Source: Planomonospora sp. ID82291
Lineage (GTDB): Bacteria > Actinomycetota > Actinomycetes > Streptosporangiales > Streptosporangiaceae
Assembly (NCBI RefSeq): GCF_015711645.1
Contig: NZ_JABTEX010000001.1
Span: 1-64,000, forward strand
Reading direction: 5' to 3'
DNA length: 64,000 bases
The position numbers were made by a program, and so were the translations under genes. Each line of letters begins with the position of its first letter. The first letter of the stretch is position 1. Shown one piece after another: positions 1-7,512 of the stretch. The notes beneath the pieces were generated by a model. The model was not told the DNA's origin. It saw only the letters and a program-made list of their open reading frames with translations, and searched no databases.

Positions 1-43
1 CCGTCCCGTCCCCGCCGCTCCGCGCCCCCGCCGCCGCGCCGCC

Positions 44-81
44 CCGGTCCCGGCGCGGCGCGGCCCCCGCGCCGGGACCGG
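44..81. terminator. Inverted repeat, probable terminator of the gene upstream of the window
   Basis: A 13-bp perfect inverted repeat (44-56 with 69-81, 12-nt loop) lies before the first gene. No T-run follows, as is usual for GC-rich actinomycete terminators. The gene it would serve lies outside the window. Confidence 0.5.
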
Positions 82-106
82 GAGGCGCGGCCACTACGGT
101 GGCCGC

Positions 107-502
107 GTGCTCTCCGTATCGCTGGACACCCTGCGTGTCTTCCTCCACGTGCTGGCCGCCGCCGTCTGGGTCGGCGGCCAGCTGACCCTCGCCTTCCTCG
201 TCCCGGCGCTGCGCGCGGCCGGTGAGGGGGTGACCAAGGCCGCCGCCCGCGCGTTCGACCGGGTGGCCTGGCCGGCCTACGCGGTCCTGCTCGCCACCGG
301 CGTGTGGAACCTGCTCGACGGGATCGGCGACGACCCCGCCTACCGCCGCACCCTGGAGGTGAAGGTGGCCGTCGTGGTCGTCTCCGGCGTCGCCGCCTTC
401 CTGCACGCGCGCGCGAAGACGCGGGGCGCCCTGGCCGCCTTCGGCGCGCTCAGCGGCCTGTCCGCGCTGGCGGCGCTGTTCCTGGGCGTGATGCTGGGCT
501 GA
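107..502 (+). CDS. Small integral membrane protein, CopD/DUF2269-like
   Basis: 131 residues, mostly hydrophobic, with about four membrane segments (roughly residues 9-30, 52-70, 84-100 and 108-130) and the N-terminal pattern VFLHVLAAAVWVGGQ. That pattern resembles small CopD/DUF2269-type membrane proteins, where a conserved His and Trp-Val-Gly occur in helix 1. Substrate and role are unknown; a link to copper or haem is only a family resemblance. The GTG start has no Shine-Dalgarno sequence. A TACGGT hexamer at 95-100 sits seven bases before it, so the mRNA may be leaderless. An 8-bp hairpin (87-94/99-106) touches the start codon. Confidence 0.6.
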   Translation: MLSVSLDTLRVFLHVLAAAVWVGGQLTLAFLVPALRAAGEGVTKAAARAFDRVAWPAYAVLLATGVWNLLDGIGDDPAYRRTLEVKVAVVVVSGVAAFLHARAKTRGALAAFGALSGLSALAALFLGVMLG

Positions 503-642
503 GCGGGCCCCGCCGGTCCCCCGGTCCCTCGCGTGCCGATTTATATGTCGATGATCCCTTATATAGGGAGAGACATCCATGGAAGCGGAAAATCCGGATC
601 GTACCCTGTAACCTCTTAAAAGGGACGATCACTGGGGGTGAC

Positions 643-1842
643 ATGCCTGCGCGCGCCGATCGGAGCGTCGGCACGGGCGCGCTCCGGTCCGTCAGCGTGC
701 ACACCGCCCCGCTCCTCCTGCCCGTCTCGGGGCCGCCGATCGCCGACGGCGCCCTGGCCGTCCGTGCGGGCCGGGTGCTCCGGGTCGGCCCGCGTGCGCG
801 GATCGAGGCCCTCTATCCCGCCCGCGATCCCGTGCGCTGGCCGGGAATGATCGTTCCAGGCCTCGTCGACGCGCACGTCCGGCTCGGCCCCCGGCTCGGC
901 CCGGCGCTCGGCTCGGTGCTCGCCCACGGCGTCACCGCGATCGCCGGCGTCGTCGCCGATGCGGACGGCGCGGCGCACCCGGACACCGGTTCCGGCGGCG
1001 CCCCGCGCCCCGAGGCGGGCCCGCGCCCCGAGGCGGGCCCGCGCCCGGAGACCGGTCCGGACCTCGCCTCCGCGGCCGTCCGGGCCGGCCTGGGGGGCGT
1101 GACCTACCTGGAGACGCGGTGCGCGAGCGAGGGCCGCTGGGAGGCCGGCGGACGCGACCGGCTCATCGCGGCGATCCACGAGGTGGACCACCCCGGGCTC
1201 GTCGGCATCGCCGCGCACTCCCCCGACCCCCTGGTCATGGAGGATCTGGCGGTCCTGTCCCGGACGTTCGGGCTCCGGCTCCTGGTCGAGCTCGGCCACC
1301 GCGGCGTCGCGTTCCTGGAGGAGGCGGGCGTGCTCGGCGCCGGATCCCACGTGGTGCTCTCCGGCCCGCTCGACGAGGCCGACCGCAAGCTGCTGCGCGT
1401 CCGCGGCACGACGGCCGCCGTCACCTCGCCGTTCGCCGCCCAGGAGATGCTGGACGGGCGGAACGCGATCGCCGTCGGCACCCGGACGGGCGGGGACCCG
1501 CTGGCGCTCGCCCGCGGGTTCGCCCGCGGGTTCGCCCGCGATCCCGGAACGGACCGCCTCCTGGTCGAGGCCCTGACCATCGGCGGCGCCAGGGCCCTCG
1601 GACTGGACGAGGGGCCCGGCCGGCTGGGCCGTCTGGAGCCGGGCTGCCGCGCCGACTTCGCCGTGTTCGACGTGGACGCCGACGCGGAGACCGCCTGCAC
1701 CGCCCTGCTCCACGAGGGGCCGGGCCGGTGCGTGGCCACGTTCACCGCCGGTCGCCCCGCCTGGCGCCGTGCCGTCCCCGGGAGGGCCGCCGGCCGGGGC
1801 GGTACGGCGCCGGGCGGGGCGGAGGACAGCGCGACCGGGTGA
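643..1842 (+). CDS. Amidohydrolase-fold protein, probable catalytically dead aminodeoxyfutalosine-deaminase-like paralogue
   Basis: 399 residues from the ATG at 643, which follows a GGGGGTGAC ribosome site. The layout is that of amidohydrolase-superfamily deaminases: N-terminal beta-sandwich strand, PGLVDAH after strand 1, a TIM-barrel middle, and the C-terminal ARALGLDEGPGRLGRLEPG...ADFAVFDV closing sandwich. It looks closest to actinobacterial aminodeoxyfutalosine deaminases of the futalosine menaquinone route. The metal ligands are missing: the HxH motif reads DAHVRL, the usual His-rich HVAHGVHLD stretch reads HVVLSGPLD, and the catalytic GTDS reads GTRT. A PRPEAG repeat (18-bp units at 1002-1045) and an ARGF repeat interrupt the barrel. 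I infer a pseudoenzyme or binding protein. An in-frame upstream extension to 304 is antisense/out-of-frame noise. Confidence 0.65.
   Translation: MPARADRSVGTGALRSVSVHTAPLLLPVSGPPIADGALAVRAGRVLRVGPRARIEALYPARDPVRWPGMIVPGLVDAHVRLGPRLGPALGSVLAHGVTAIAGVVADADGAAHPDTGSGGAPRPEAGPRPEAGPRPETGPDLASAAVRAGLGGVTYLETRCASEGRWEAGGRDRLIAAIHEVDHPGLVGIAAHSPDPLVMEDLAVLSRTFGLRLLVELGHRGVAFLEEAGVLGAGSHVVLSGPLDEADRKLLRVRGTTAAVTSPFAAQEMLDGRNAIAVGTRTGGDPLALARGFARGFARDPGTDRLLVEALTIGGARALGLDEGPGRLGRLEPGCRADFAVFDVDADAETACTALLHEGPGRCVATFTAGRPAWRRAVPGRAAGRGGTAPGGAEDSATG
1002..1050. repeat. 18-bp tandem repeat inside the amidohydrolase-like gene
   Basis: Units start at 1002, 1020 and 1038 (the last partial) and encode repeated PRPEAG. 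The period is a multiple of three, so the frame is kept. Confidence 0.8.
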
Positions 1843-1888
1843 CCCGCGGAGCGGCCCGGCCGCCCGCCGGACCGCTCCCGGCTCCCGG

Positions 1889-2006
1889 CCCGGCTCAGCC
1901 GCTCCACCCGCCGGACCGTCCGCACGCTCCCCGCCCGGCTCAGCCGCTCCACCCGCCGGACCGTCCGCACGCTCCCCGCCCGGCTCAGCCGCTCCACCCG
2001 CCGGAC
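1889..2006. repeat. 45-bp tandem repeat, 2.6 copies
   Basis: Units begin at 1889, 1934 and 1979 with CCCGGCTCAGCCGCTCCACC. The array fills most of the gap between the amidohydrolase-like gene and the RsbR-like gene. I see no gene in it. Confidence 0.9.
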
Positions 2007-2121
2007 AGGTTCCGGACGGGTTCCGGACGGCCACCGGACCGCTCCCGGCCCTGTTCACCGATCGATTTCCGGACGGCGCTGACGGTAAAGTGGCGGAAAT
2101 CGTTGGGTATGGGAGGTTTTT

Positions 2122-3360
2122 ATGGGTGTGCCGCCGGCCGATGGACAGGACCCTGGCCAGCGCCTGAAGGATCTCCAGACGGTGCTCGACTCCATCGTCG
2201 ACTACGAGATCGTCACCCTGGACACCGACGGCCGGATCGTCGGCTGGAACCGGGGCGCGCAGGGCCTTCGGGGCTACACCGCCGAGGAGGTCCTCGGACA
2301 GCCCATCTCGATGTTCCACACCGAGGAGGACCGGGACGCGGGCCTCGCCGGGCACGCCCTGGCCGCGGCCCTCGAGACGGGCCGGTTCGAGACCGAGGGC
2401 TGGCGGGTCCGCAAGGACGGCACCCGGTTCTGGGCGAGCGTGATCATCACCTCGGTCCGCGACGAGGACGGGGCGCCCGCCGGCTTCGTCAAGGTCACCC
2501 GCGACGTGACGGACCGCCGCCAGGCCGACGCGATGTTCCGCGGCCTGCTGGAGGCGGCGCCCGACTCCATGGTGATCGTGGACTCCGACGGCCTCATCGT
2601 CCTGGTCAACCGCCAGACCGAGCAGTTGTTCGGCCACACGCGGGAGGAACTGGTCGGCCGCCCGGTCGAGGTCCTGGTGCCGGAGCGCTTCCGCGACCGG
2701 CACCCCCTCTACCGCGACACCTTCTTCACCCACCCGCAGGCCCGCCCCATGGGGGTCGGCCTGCAGCTGACCGGCCTGCGCCGCGACGGCACCGAGTTCC
2801 CCGTCGAGATCAGCCTCAGCCCCCTGGAGACCGAGAAGGGCACGCTCGTGTCCGCGGCGATCCGCGACGTCACCGAGCGCCGCGAGCAGGAGCTGCGGCT
2901 CCAGCGCCAGCGCGACGAGATCATGGAGCTGTCCACCCCCGTGATCCAGGTCTGGGACAAGGTGCTGGCGCTGCCCATCATCGGCACCCTCGACTCCATG
3001 CGCGCCGCCCGGCTGACCGAGAGCCTGCTGGAGAAGATCTCCGAGAACCAGGCCGAGGTGATCATCCTGGACATCAGCGGCGTCCCCACCATCGACACCC
3101 AGGTGGCCCAGCACCTCCTCAAGACGGTCCAGGCGGCCACGCTGATGGGGGCGACGAGCATCCTGAGCGGCGTGCGGCCGGAGACGGCCCAGGCGATGGT
3201 GCACCTGGGCATCGACATCGGCCGGCTGCGCAGCCGCAACACGCTGCGTGACGCGCTGCAACTGGCGCTGCAGATCGTCTCCGACCAGGCGGGGGCGGCG
3301 CGCAGCGCCGCCACGACGGTCATGGGGGCCGCGACGACCCGGGGACAGGGAGTGATATGA
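2122..3360 (+). CDS. rsbR: PAS-PAS-STAS sensor protein, RsbR-like stressosome component
   Basis: 412 residues. Two PAS domains (about 15-130 and 135-255; the first has a well-kept [19 protein letters not shown] core) are followed by a STAS domain (about 275-390) with [11 protein letters not shown] and the phosphoacceptor-region [16 protein letters not shown]. RsbR proteins form the stressosome core with RsbS and hold RsbT; here the sensory half is PAS instead of the non-haem globin of Bacillus RsbR. GGGAGG five bases before the ATG fixes the start. First gene of a five-gene overlapping operon; its stop overlaps the next start by 4 bp. The ligand of the PAS domains cannot be read from the sequence. 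Confidence 0.88.
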   Translation: MGVPPADGQDPGQRLKDLQTVLDSIVDYEIVTLDTDGRIVGWNRGAQGLRGYTAEEVLGQPISMFHTEEDRDAGLAGHALAAALETGRFETEGWRVRKDGTRFWASVIITSVRDEDGAPAGFVKVTRDVTDRRQADAMFRGLLEAAPDSMVIVDSDGLIVLVNRQTEQLFGHTREELVGRPVEVLVPERFRDRHPLYRDTFFTHPQARPMGVGLQLTGLRRDGTEFPVEISLSPLETEKGTLVSAAIRDVTERREQELRLQRQRDEIMELSTPVIQVWDKVLALPIIGTLDSMRAARLTESLLEKISENQAEVIILDISGVPTIDTQVAQHLLKTVQAATLMGATSILSGVRPETAQAMVHLGIDIGRLRSRNTLRDALQLALQIVSDQAGAARSAATTVMGAATTRGQGVI

Positions 3361-3725
3361 GCGAGATCGTCCCGATCATGCGGATCGGGGAGACGCTGCT
3401 GGTCAGCCTCCAGGGCGACCTCGACGACGAGGCCGTGCTCCGGGTCGAGGAGCAGCTCTCCCGGGAGGTCGCCCGGACGCGTACGACGGGGACCCTGATC
3501 GACGTCAGCGGGCTGGCCGTGGTCGACTCGTTCATCGCCCGGGTCCTCACCCGCGTCGTCGCGATGATCCGGCTGCTCGGGTCGCAGGCGGCCGTCGTCG
3601 GGATCCAGCCCGCGGTGGCCATCACCCTGGTCGAGCTCGGTGTGCCCATGGGCCATCTGCACACCGCCCTCAACGCCGAGCAGGGCATGGCCCTGCTGGC
3701 GCGGTTGCGTGACCATGGCGCCTGA
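3357..3725 (+). CDS. rsbS: RsbS-like STAS scaffold protein
   Basis: 122 residues, a single STAS domain. [19 protein letters not shown] at the start and [18 protein letters not shown] around residue 55 match RsbS; the Ser in VVDSF is the position phosphorylated by RsbT in the Bacillus system. With RsbR it would build the stressosome that sequesters RsbT. The ATG overlaps the rsbR stop (ATGA), and the rsbT start lies inside its last codons, so the three are very likely translationally coupled. Confidence 0.9.
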   Translation: MSEIVPIMRIGETLLVSLQGDLDDEAVLRVEEQLSREVARTRTTGTLIDVSGLAVVDSFIARVLTRVVAMIRLLGSQAAVVGIQPAVAITLVELGVPMGHLHTALNAEQGMALLARLRDHGA

Positions 3726-4140
3726 GCTCACCGGCACGGACCCGGTGGTCGTGACGATCGCCGCGGGGGCCGACCTCATCCACGTGCGCCAGGTGCTGCG
3801 CGCGCAGGCGCTGGAGGCCGGGCTCGGTCTCGTCGACCAGACGAAGCTCATCACCGCCGGCAGCGAGCTCGCCCGCAACATCGTGACCTACGCCACCGGC
3901 TCCCGCGGCACGCTCCACGTCGAGCAGGTGCGGGCGAACGGGCGGCGCGGCGTCCGGGCCGCCTTCTCCGACTCCGGTCCCGGGATCGACGACGTCGAGC
4001 TGGCGCTCACCGACGGATTCAGCACGGGCCGCAGCCTGGGCCTCGGCCTACCCGGCGCCCGGCGACTCACCGACGAGCTGACGATCACCTCGGCCAAGGG
4101 GGCCGGGACGACGGTGGTGATCGTGAAGTGGGCGCGCTGA
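3715..4140 (+). CDS. rsbT: RsbT-like serine kinase (GHKL ATPase)
   Basis: 141 residues from ATG 3715 (a GTG at 3709 is in frame). It has the GHKL ATPase boxes of RsbT/RsbW kinases: N box ELARNIVTYATG, G1 box DSGPGIDD, and G2 box GLGLGLPGARRL near residue 100. RsbT phosphorylates RsbS/RsbR and, once released, activates a downstream PP2C phosphatase. It overlaps rsbS by 11 bp and the next gene by 13 bp. The match to RsbT rather than RsbW rests on its place after rsbS and its short length. Confidence 0.9.
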   Translation: MAPELTGTDPVVVTIAAGADLIHVRQVLRAQALEAGLGLVDQTKLITAGSELARNIVTYATGSRGTLHVEQVRANGRRGVRAAFSDSGPGIDDVELALTDGFSTGRSLGLGLPGARRLTDELTITSAKGAGTTVVIVKWAR

Positions 4141-5363
4141 CCCAGGCGGAGCACCAGCGCCACGTGATCGCCGCCGAGGAGGACGTCGGCGCGGTGCGCC
4201 GGGCGGTCGCCGCGACGGCCCGGCGGCTGCCCTGCCTGCGCGAGGGCGAGGCGGAGCTGGTGGTGACCGAGCTCGCCACGAACGTGCTGCGGCACGCGAG
4301 AGCCGGCGGGTACGTGCTGCACCGGCCCTCGGGAGAAGGCCTCGAACTCCTCGCGGTCGACCGCGGGCCCGGCGGCGTCCTGCCGGGCGTGCCCCGCTGG
4401 GCGGTGCCCGGCCTCGACGGGGGGCCGGGCCCGCAGCCGTCCGGCGGCCGGCCCGCCTGGGGATCCGGCCCGGGACCGGGAGCGGGGCCCGGTGGGGGAC
4501 TCGGCACGGGACTCGGCGCCGCCCCGGGCGCGGGACCCGGCACGGGACTCGGCGCCGCCCCGGGTGGGGGACTCGGTGTGGGACTCGGCGCGGTACGGCG
4601 CCGCGCCTCGGCCTTCGACTGCTACTCGGGCCCCGGCGGGACGGCCGTACTGGTCCGGATCGGCCCGTGCGCGCCCACCGCCGCCGGAACCTGGCGCTGG
4701 GGCGGGGTGAACGTCCCGCTCGGCGGCGCCGGCGAGTCCGGGGACGCCTGGGCGGTCGCCGCCGACGGGCACCTGACCGTCCTCGTCGCCGACGGGCTGG
4801 GCCACGGGCCGGCCGCCGCCGAGGCGTCGCGGGCCGCCGTCGCGGCGCTGGAGCACCCGGCGGCACCCGGCCGCCCCCCCGCGACCGGCCTCGACGGCCT
4901 CGTACGGCGCGCGCACGAGGCCATGCGCGGCACCCGCGGCGGGGTGATCGGCGTCTGCGCGATCGGGCCGGACGCGCTGAGCTTCGCGGGGATCGGCAAC
5001 ATCGCCGGGCGACTGCTGCCCGCCGGGGAGACCCCGCGCAGGAGCCACGGCCTGCTGTCCCACCACGGGACCCTGGGCGTCCAGCTCGCCCCGCCCCGGA
5101 CCCGGGTCTCCGCCCACGTCTGGGGGCCCGGCGCCGTACTGGTCGTGACGTCCGACGGGATCACGAGCCGCTGCGATCCGCTGGCCTATCCCGGGCTGCT
5201 GGAGCGGGACCCCGCGGTCGTCGCCGCCGTCCTCCAGCGCGACCACGGGCGCGACGGCGACGACTCGACCGTGCTCGTCGTACGGGACGTCCGGGAGCCC
5301 GCCGTACAGGACACGCAGGGGGATGACGACCCCGGCGACAACCCGCAGAGTGGTGGATCGTGA
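4128..5363 (+). CDS. GHKL ATPase fused to PP2C/SpoIIE-type phosphatase, RsbX-like
   Basis: 411 residues. Residues 1-170 are a second RsbT/RsbW-type ATPase (N box VVTELATNVLRHA, G1 box VDRGPGG); residues about 185-405 are a PP2C phosphatase with VAADGHLTVLVADGLGHG, GVCAIG and VTSDGITSR. In the Bacillus module the last gene, rsbX, resets the stressosome by dephosphorylating RsbS/RsbR; this fusion probably does the same or feeds an anti-sigma pathway. The ATP-lid G2 box is replaced by a long Gly-rich stretch in which GxGLGA occurs three times, encoded by 36-bp repeats at 4503-4590. GTG start overlaps rsbT; the stop overlaps the kinase gene by 4 bp. Confidence 0.85.
   Translation: MGALTQAEHQRHVIAAEEDVGAVRRAVAATARRLPCLREGEAELVVTELATNVLRHARAGGYVLHRPSGEGLELLAVDRGPGGVLPGVPRWAVPGLDGGPGPQPSGGRPAWGSGPGPGAGPGGGLGTGLGAAPGAGPGTGLGAAPGGGLGVGLGAVRRRASAFDCYSGPGGTAVLVRIGPCAPTAAGTWRWGGVNVPLGGAGESGDAWAVAADGHLTVLVADGLGHGPAAAEASRAAVAALEHPAAPGRPPATGLDGLVRRAHEAMRGTRGGVIGVCAIGPDALSFAGIGNIAGRLLPAGETPRRSHGLLSHHGTLGVQLAPPRTRVSAHVWGPGAVLVVTSDGITSRCDPLAYPGLLERDPAVVAAVLQRDHGRDGDDSTVLVVRDVREPAVQDTQGDDDPGDNPQSGGS
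4503..4590. repeat. 36-bp in-frame repeat in the ATP lid
   Basis: GGCACGGGACTCGGCGCCGC starts at 4503 and again at 4539, with a degenerate third unit. Each unit encodes a copy of GTGLGAAPG, i.e. the G2 box of the ATPase. Confidence 0.85.
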
Positions 5364-6514
5364 CAGCAGGACATCCCGAGGAACCCGCCGAGGCCCTCGC
5401 CGCGCTCGCCCGGCGGGAGGCCGAACTCGCGGCCTGCCGCCAGCAGGTCGCCGACCTGGACGCCGAACTCGAGGCGACGAGCCGGGGGCTCATCGCGCTC
5501 CACGCCGAGCTGGAGAACGCCCGCCAGGCCGAGGCCCGGCTCGCCGCGATCGTCCAGTTCTCCGACGACGCCATGTTCTCGATGACCGTGCACGGGGAGA
5601 TCCAGACCTGGAACCCGAGCGCGGAGCGGCTGTTCGGGTACGGCGCGGCCGAGGCCGTGGGGCGGTCCGCGGAGATGCTGGTCCCCGAGTCGTCGCTGCA
5701 CCCGTTCGGCGAGGTGCTGGAGCGGGTCCGGTCCACCGCCCAGGCCAGGAGCTACGACACCCGGCTGCGCCGCGGCGACGGCCGCCTGTTCGACGCCGCC
5801 GTCGCCGTCTCCCCCATGGGCGACCCCGGCGGCGCGCCCACCGGTTTCTCCGTGGTGGCCCGCGACATCACCGACCGGCTCCGGCTGGAGACCGAGCTGG
5901 CGGCCGCGCGCGCCCAGCAGGAGGTGATGAGCGACCGGGAGCGGATCGCCCGCGACCTGCACGACATGGTGATCCAGCGGATCTTCGGCGCCGGGCTGGC
6001 CCTGCAGGCCACCGCGGGCATGATCAAGAACCCCCAGGCGGAGGACCGCCTGCGGAAGGTCATCGGCGAGCTCGACGTCACGATCCACGAACTCCGTACC
6101 GCGATCTTCAACCTGCAGCGCCTCCCGCAGCAGGAGACCACGCTGCGGGCGGCGATCCTCCAGCTGACGGCCGAGGCGGCCGACCGGCTCGGCTTCTCGC
6201 CCTCGGTCGCCTTCGACGGGCCCATCGACTCCGCCGTCCCCGACGAGGTCGCGGTCCAGCTGCTGGCCGTCCTGCGGGAGGCGCTGTCCAACATCGTCCG
6301 CCACGCCCGCGCCACGAGCGCCGAGGTGCTGCTGAGCGCCGGGGACGACCTGGTGCTGCGGGTCACCGACAACGGGCGCGGCCTCGGCGAGACGACCCGC
6401 AGCAGCGGGCTGGGCAACATGGGCGAGCGGGCCAGGGCGCTGGACGGGTCCTTCGAGGCGGTCGGCCCGCCCGGCGGCGGGACCCGGATCGAGTGGCGGG
6501 TCCCGCTCGGGTGA
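5360..6514 (+). CDS. PAS-domain sensor histidine kinase (HisKA_3 type), soluble
   Basis: 384 residues without membrane segments. A coiled-coil N terminus (about 8-60) leads into a PAS domain (60-175, WNPSAERLFGYGAAEAVG), a HisKA_3 dimer domain with the phospho-His in RIARDLHDMVIQRIF (about residue 205), and a HATPase_c domain (LREALSNIVRHA, DNGRGLG, SGLGNMGERA). This is the DevS/NarX-like subgroup. No response regulator is adjacent. The GTG start overlaps the preceding stop (GTGA), placing it in the stressosome operon, an uncommon last gene for such a module; it could sense the same cue and signal to a distant NarL-type regulator. Confidence 0.88.
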   Translation: MTAGHPEEPAEALAALARREAELAACRQQVADLDAELEATSRGLIALHAELENARQAEARLAAIVQFSDDAMFSMTVHGEIQTWNPSAERLFGYGAAEAVGRSAEMLVPESSLHPFGEVLERVRSTAQARSYDTRLRRGDGRLFDAAVAVSPMGDPGGAPTGFSVVARDITDRLRLETELAAARAQQEVMSDRERIARDLHDMVIQRIFGAGLALQATAGMIKNPQAEDRLRKVIGELDVTIHELRTAIFNLQRLPQQETTLRAAILQLTAEAADRLGFSPSVAFDGPIDSAVPDEVAVQLLAVLREALSNIVRHARATSAEVLLSAGDDLVLRVTDNGRGLGETTRSSGLGNMGERARALDGSFEAVGPPGGGTRIEWRVPLG

Positions 6515-6556
6515 CCGCCCCGCTCGGGTGACCGCCCCACTCCGGTGACCGCCCGC
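6504..6556. repeat. 17-bp tandem repeat over the stop of the histidine kinase gene
   Basis: Units CGCTCGGGTGACCGCCC start at 6504 and 6521, with a third diverged copy from 6538. The TGA stop lies in the first unit. Confidence 0.8.
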
Positions 6557-6594
6557 TCCGGCCGATCCGCGCGGGGACGGCGCCGGACCGGGCG

Positions 6595-6610
6595 GCTGGA
6601 ACGTTCCAGC
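6595..6610. promoter_or_regulatory. 16-bp perfect palindrome, possible operator
   Basis: GCTGGAACGTTCCAGC is a perfect palindrome without a loop, so it fits a dimeric DNA-binding protein better than a terminator. It lies 57 bp before the ArsR promoter. No regulator can be assigned. Confidence 0.35.
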
Positions 6611-6633
6611 GACCTCCTCTTCCGCTCGCTTCC

Positions 6634-6655
6634 GGGAACCCGTCCGCCGGTTCCC
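6634..6655. terminator. Possible terminator of the stressosome operon
   Basis: GGGAACC (6634-6640) pairs with GGTTCCC (6649-6655) across an 8-nt loop, 120 bp after the last stop of the operon. Confidence 0.4.
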
Positions 6656-6666
6656 CCGTGCGAGCA

Positions 6667-6696
6667 TTGATATGCAAGGAAAAGCTTGCCTATACT
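6667..6696 (+). promoter_or_regulatory. Promoter with embedded operator of the ArsR-VOC pair
   Basis: TTGATA at 6667-6672 and TATACT at 6691-6696 with an 18-bp spacer are close to the vegetative consensus. The spacer carries GCAAG-GAAAAG-CTTGC (6674-6689), an inverted repeat that an ArsR dimer could bind to block RNA polymerase. Transcription would begin at or next to the GTG at 6703, giving a leaderless mRNA. Confidence 0.7.
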
Positions 6697-6702
6697 CGGG
6701 GC

Positions 6703-7002
6703 GTGGGAGACGTCTTCAAAGCGCTCGCCGACCCCACGCGCAGGGCGATCCTCGACGAGCTCGCCGAGCGGAACGGGCAGACCCTGTTCGAGATCTGCTC
6801 GCGGCTGGCCGCCAGGCACCGACTCTCCTCGTCGCGGCAGGCGGTCTCACAGCACCTCGACGTGCTGGAGGCCGCGGGCCTGGTCGAGACACGGCGCGAG
6901 GGCCGCTACAAGTTCCACCACCTCGACACCCGGCCGCTCCGGAACCTCACCGACCGGTGGCTGGGCACCGATTCCCAGGAGGACCCGTGCGAATCAACCT
7001 GA
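6703..7002 (+). CDS. ArsR-family winged-helix repressor
   Basis: 99 residues from GTG 6703. VFKALADPTRRAILDELAERNGQ is the typical ArsR opening, and SRQAVSQHLDVLEAAGLVETRREG (about 40-65) is the recognition helix and wing. No Cys pair for metal sensing is present, so this is not an arsenic-type sensor; it belongs to the metal-independent group often paired with VOC/SRPBCC partner genes. The start overlaps the expected transcription start, so translation is probably leaderless. The stop overlaps the VOC gene by 16 bp. Likely autoregulated through the inverted repeat in its promoter. Confidence 0.88.
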   Translation: MGDVFKALADPTRRAILDELAERNGQTLFEICSRLAARHRLSSSRQAVSQHLDVLEAAGLVETRREGRYKFHHLDTRPLRNLTDRWLGTDSQEDPCEST

Positions 7003-7373
7003 CCAGCGTCTTCGTCGACGACCAGGACAAGGCCCTGCGCTTCTACACCGAGGTGCTCGGCTTCGTGAAGAAGACCGAGATCCCGCTCGGCGCGTTCCGC
7101 TGGCTGACCGTGGTCTCCTCCGACGAGCCGGACGGCGTGGAGCTGGTGCTCGAACCCGGCGAGCACCCCGCCGTCGGGCCGTTCAAGGAGGCGCTCGTCG
7201 CCGACGGCATCCCCTTCACCTCGTTCGCCGTGGACGACGTGCACAAGGAGTTCGACCGGCTCCGGGGGCTCGGCGTGCGGTTCACCCAGGAGCCCGCGGA
7301 GATGGGGCCGGTGACGACCGCCGTGTTCGACGACACCTGCGGCAACCTGATCCAGATCGCCTCCCAGGGCTGA
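6987..7373 (+). CDS. VOC-family protein (glyoxalase/bleomycin-resistance fold)
   Basis: 128 residues from GTG 6987, preceded by AGGAGGA at 6977. Paired beta-alpha-beta-beta-beta modules are visible: NLTSVFVDDQDKALRFYTEVLGF and, after residue 65, FTSFAVDDVHKEFDRLRGLGVRF, ending in DDTCGNLIQI. The family includes metal-dependent isomerases, dioxygenases and drug-binding proteins; the substrate is unknown. The GTG start lies within the arsR gene, so the two form one coupled unit, presumably repressor plus effector enzyme or binding protein. Confidence 0.85.
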   Translation: MRINLTSVFVDDQDKALRFYTEVLGFVKKTEIPLGAFRWLTVVSSDEPDGVELVLEPGEHPAVGPFKEALVADGIPFTSFAVDDVHKEFDRLRGLGVRFTQEPAEMGPVTTAVFDDTCGNLIQIASQG

Positions 7374-7410
7374 CGGCCGGCCGGCTCCGGGTGTCACGGC
7401 GCGCGGCCTC

Positions 7411-7512
7411 CCGTCGTACCCGTCTGCTCGGATCCCCCGTGGTTCCGTCGTACCCGCCCGCTCGGATCCCCCGTGGTTCCGTCGTACCCGTCTGCTTGGA
7501 TCCCCCCATGGC
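7411..7512. repeat. 34-bp tandem repeat, three copies
   Basis: CCGTCGTACCCG begins at 7411, 7445 and 7479. The last unit runs into the start of the pentapeptide-repeat gene. Confidence 0.9.

Noticed and set aside
304-642. Upstream extension of the amidohydrolase-like gene
   Set aside because: It covers the membrane protein gene in another frame and an AT-rich promoter-like region; the ATG at 643 has a good ribosome site.
2105-2110. GGGTAT resembling a sigma-B -10 box before rsbR
   Set aside because: It overlaps the ribosome-binding site and would leave almost no leader; no matching -35 GTTT at the right distance.
616-3261. 881-codon open frame on the minus strand
   Set aside because: It is antisense to the amidohydrolase-like and rsbR genes, has low-complexity composition and no family landmark. 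Long antisense frames are expected at this GC content.
7411-7512. CRISPR-like array
   Set aside because: The units are directly adjacent with no spacers, three copies only, and no cas genes are in the window. The same applies to the other tandem repeats.
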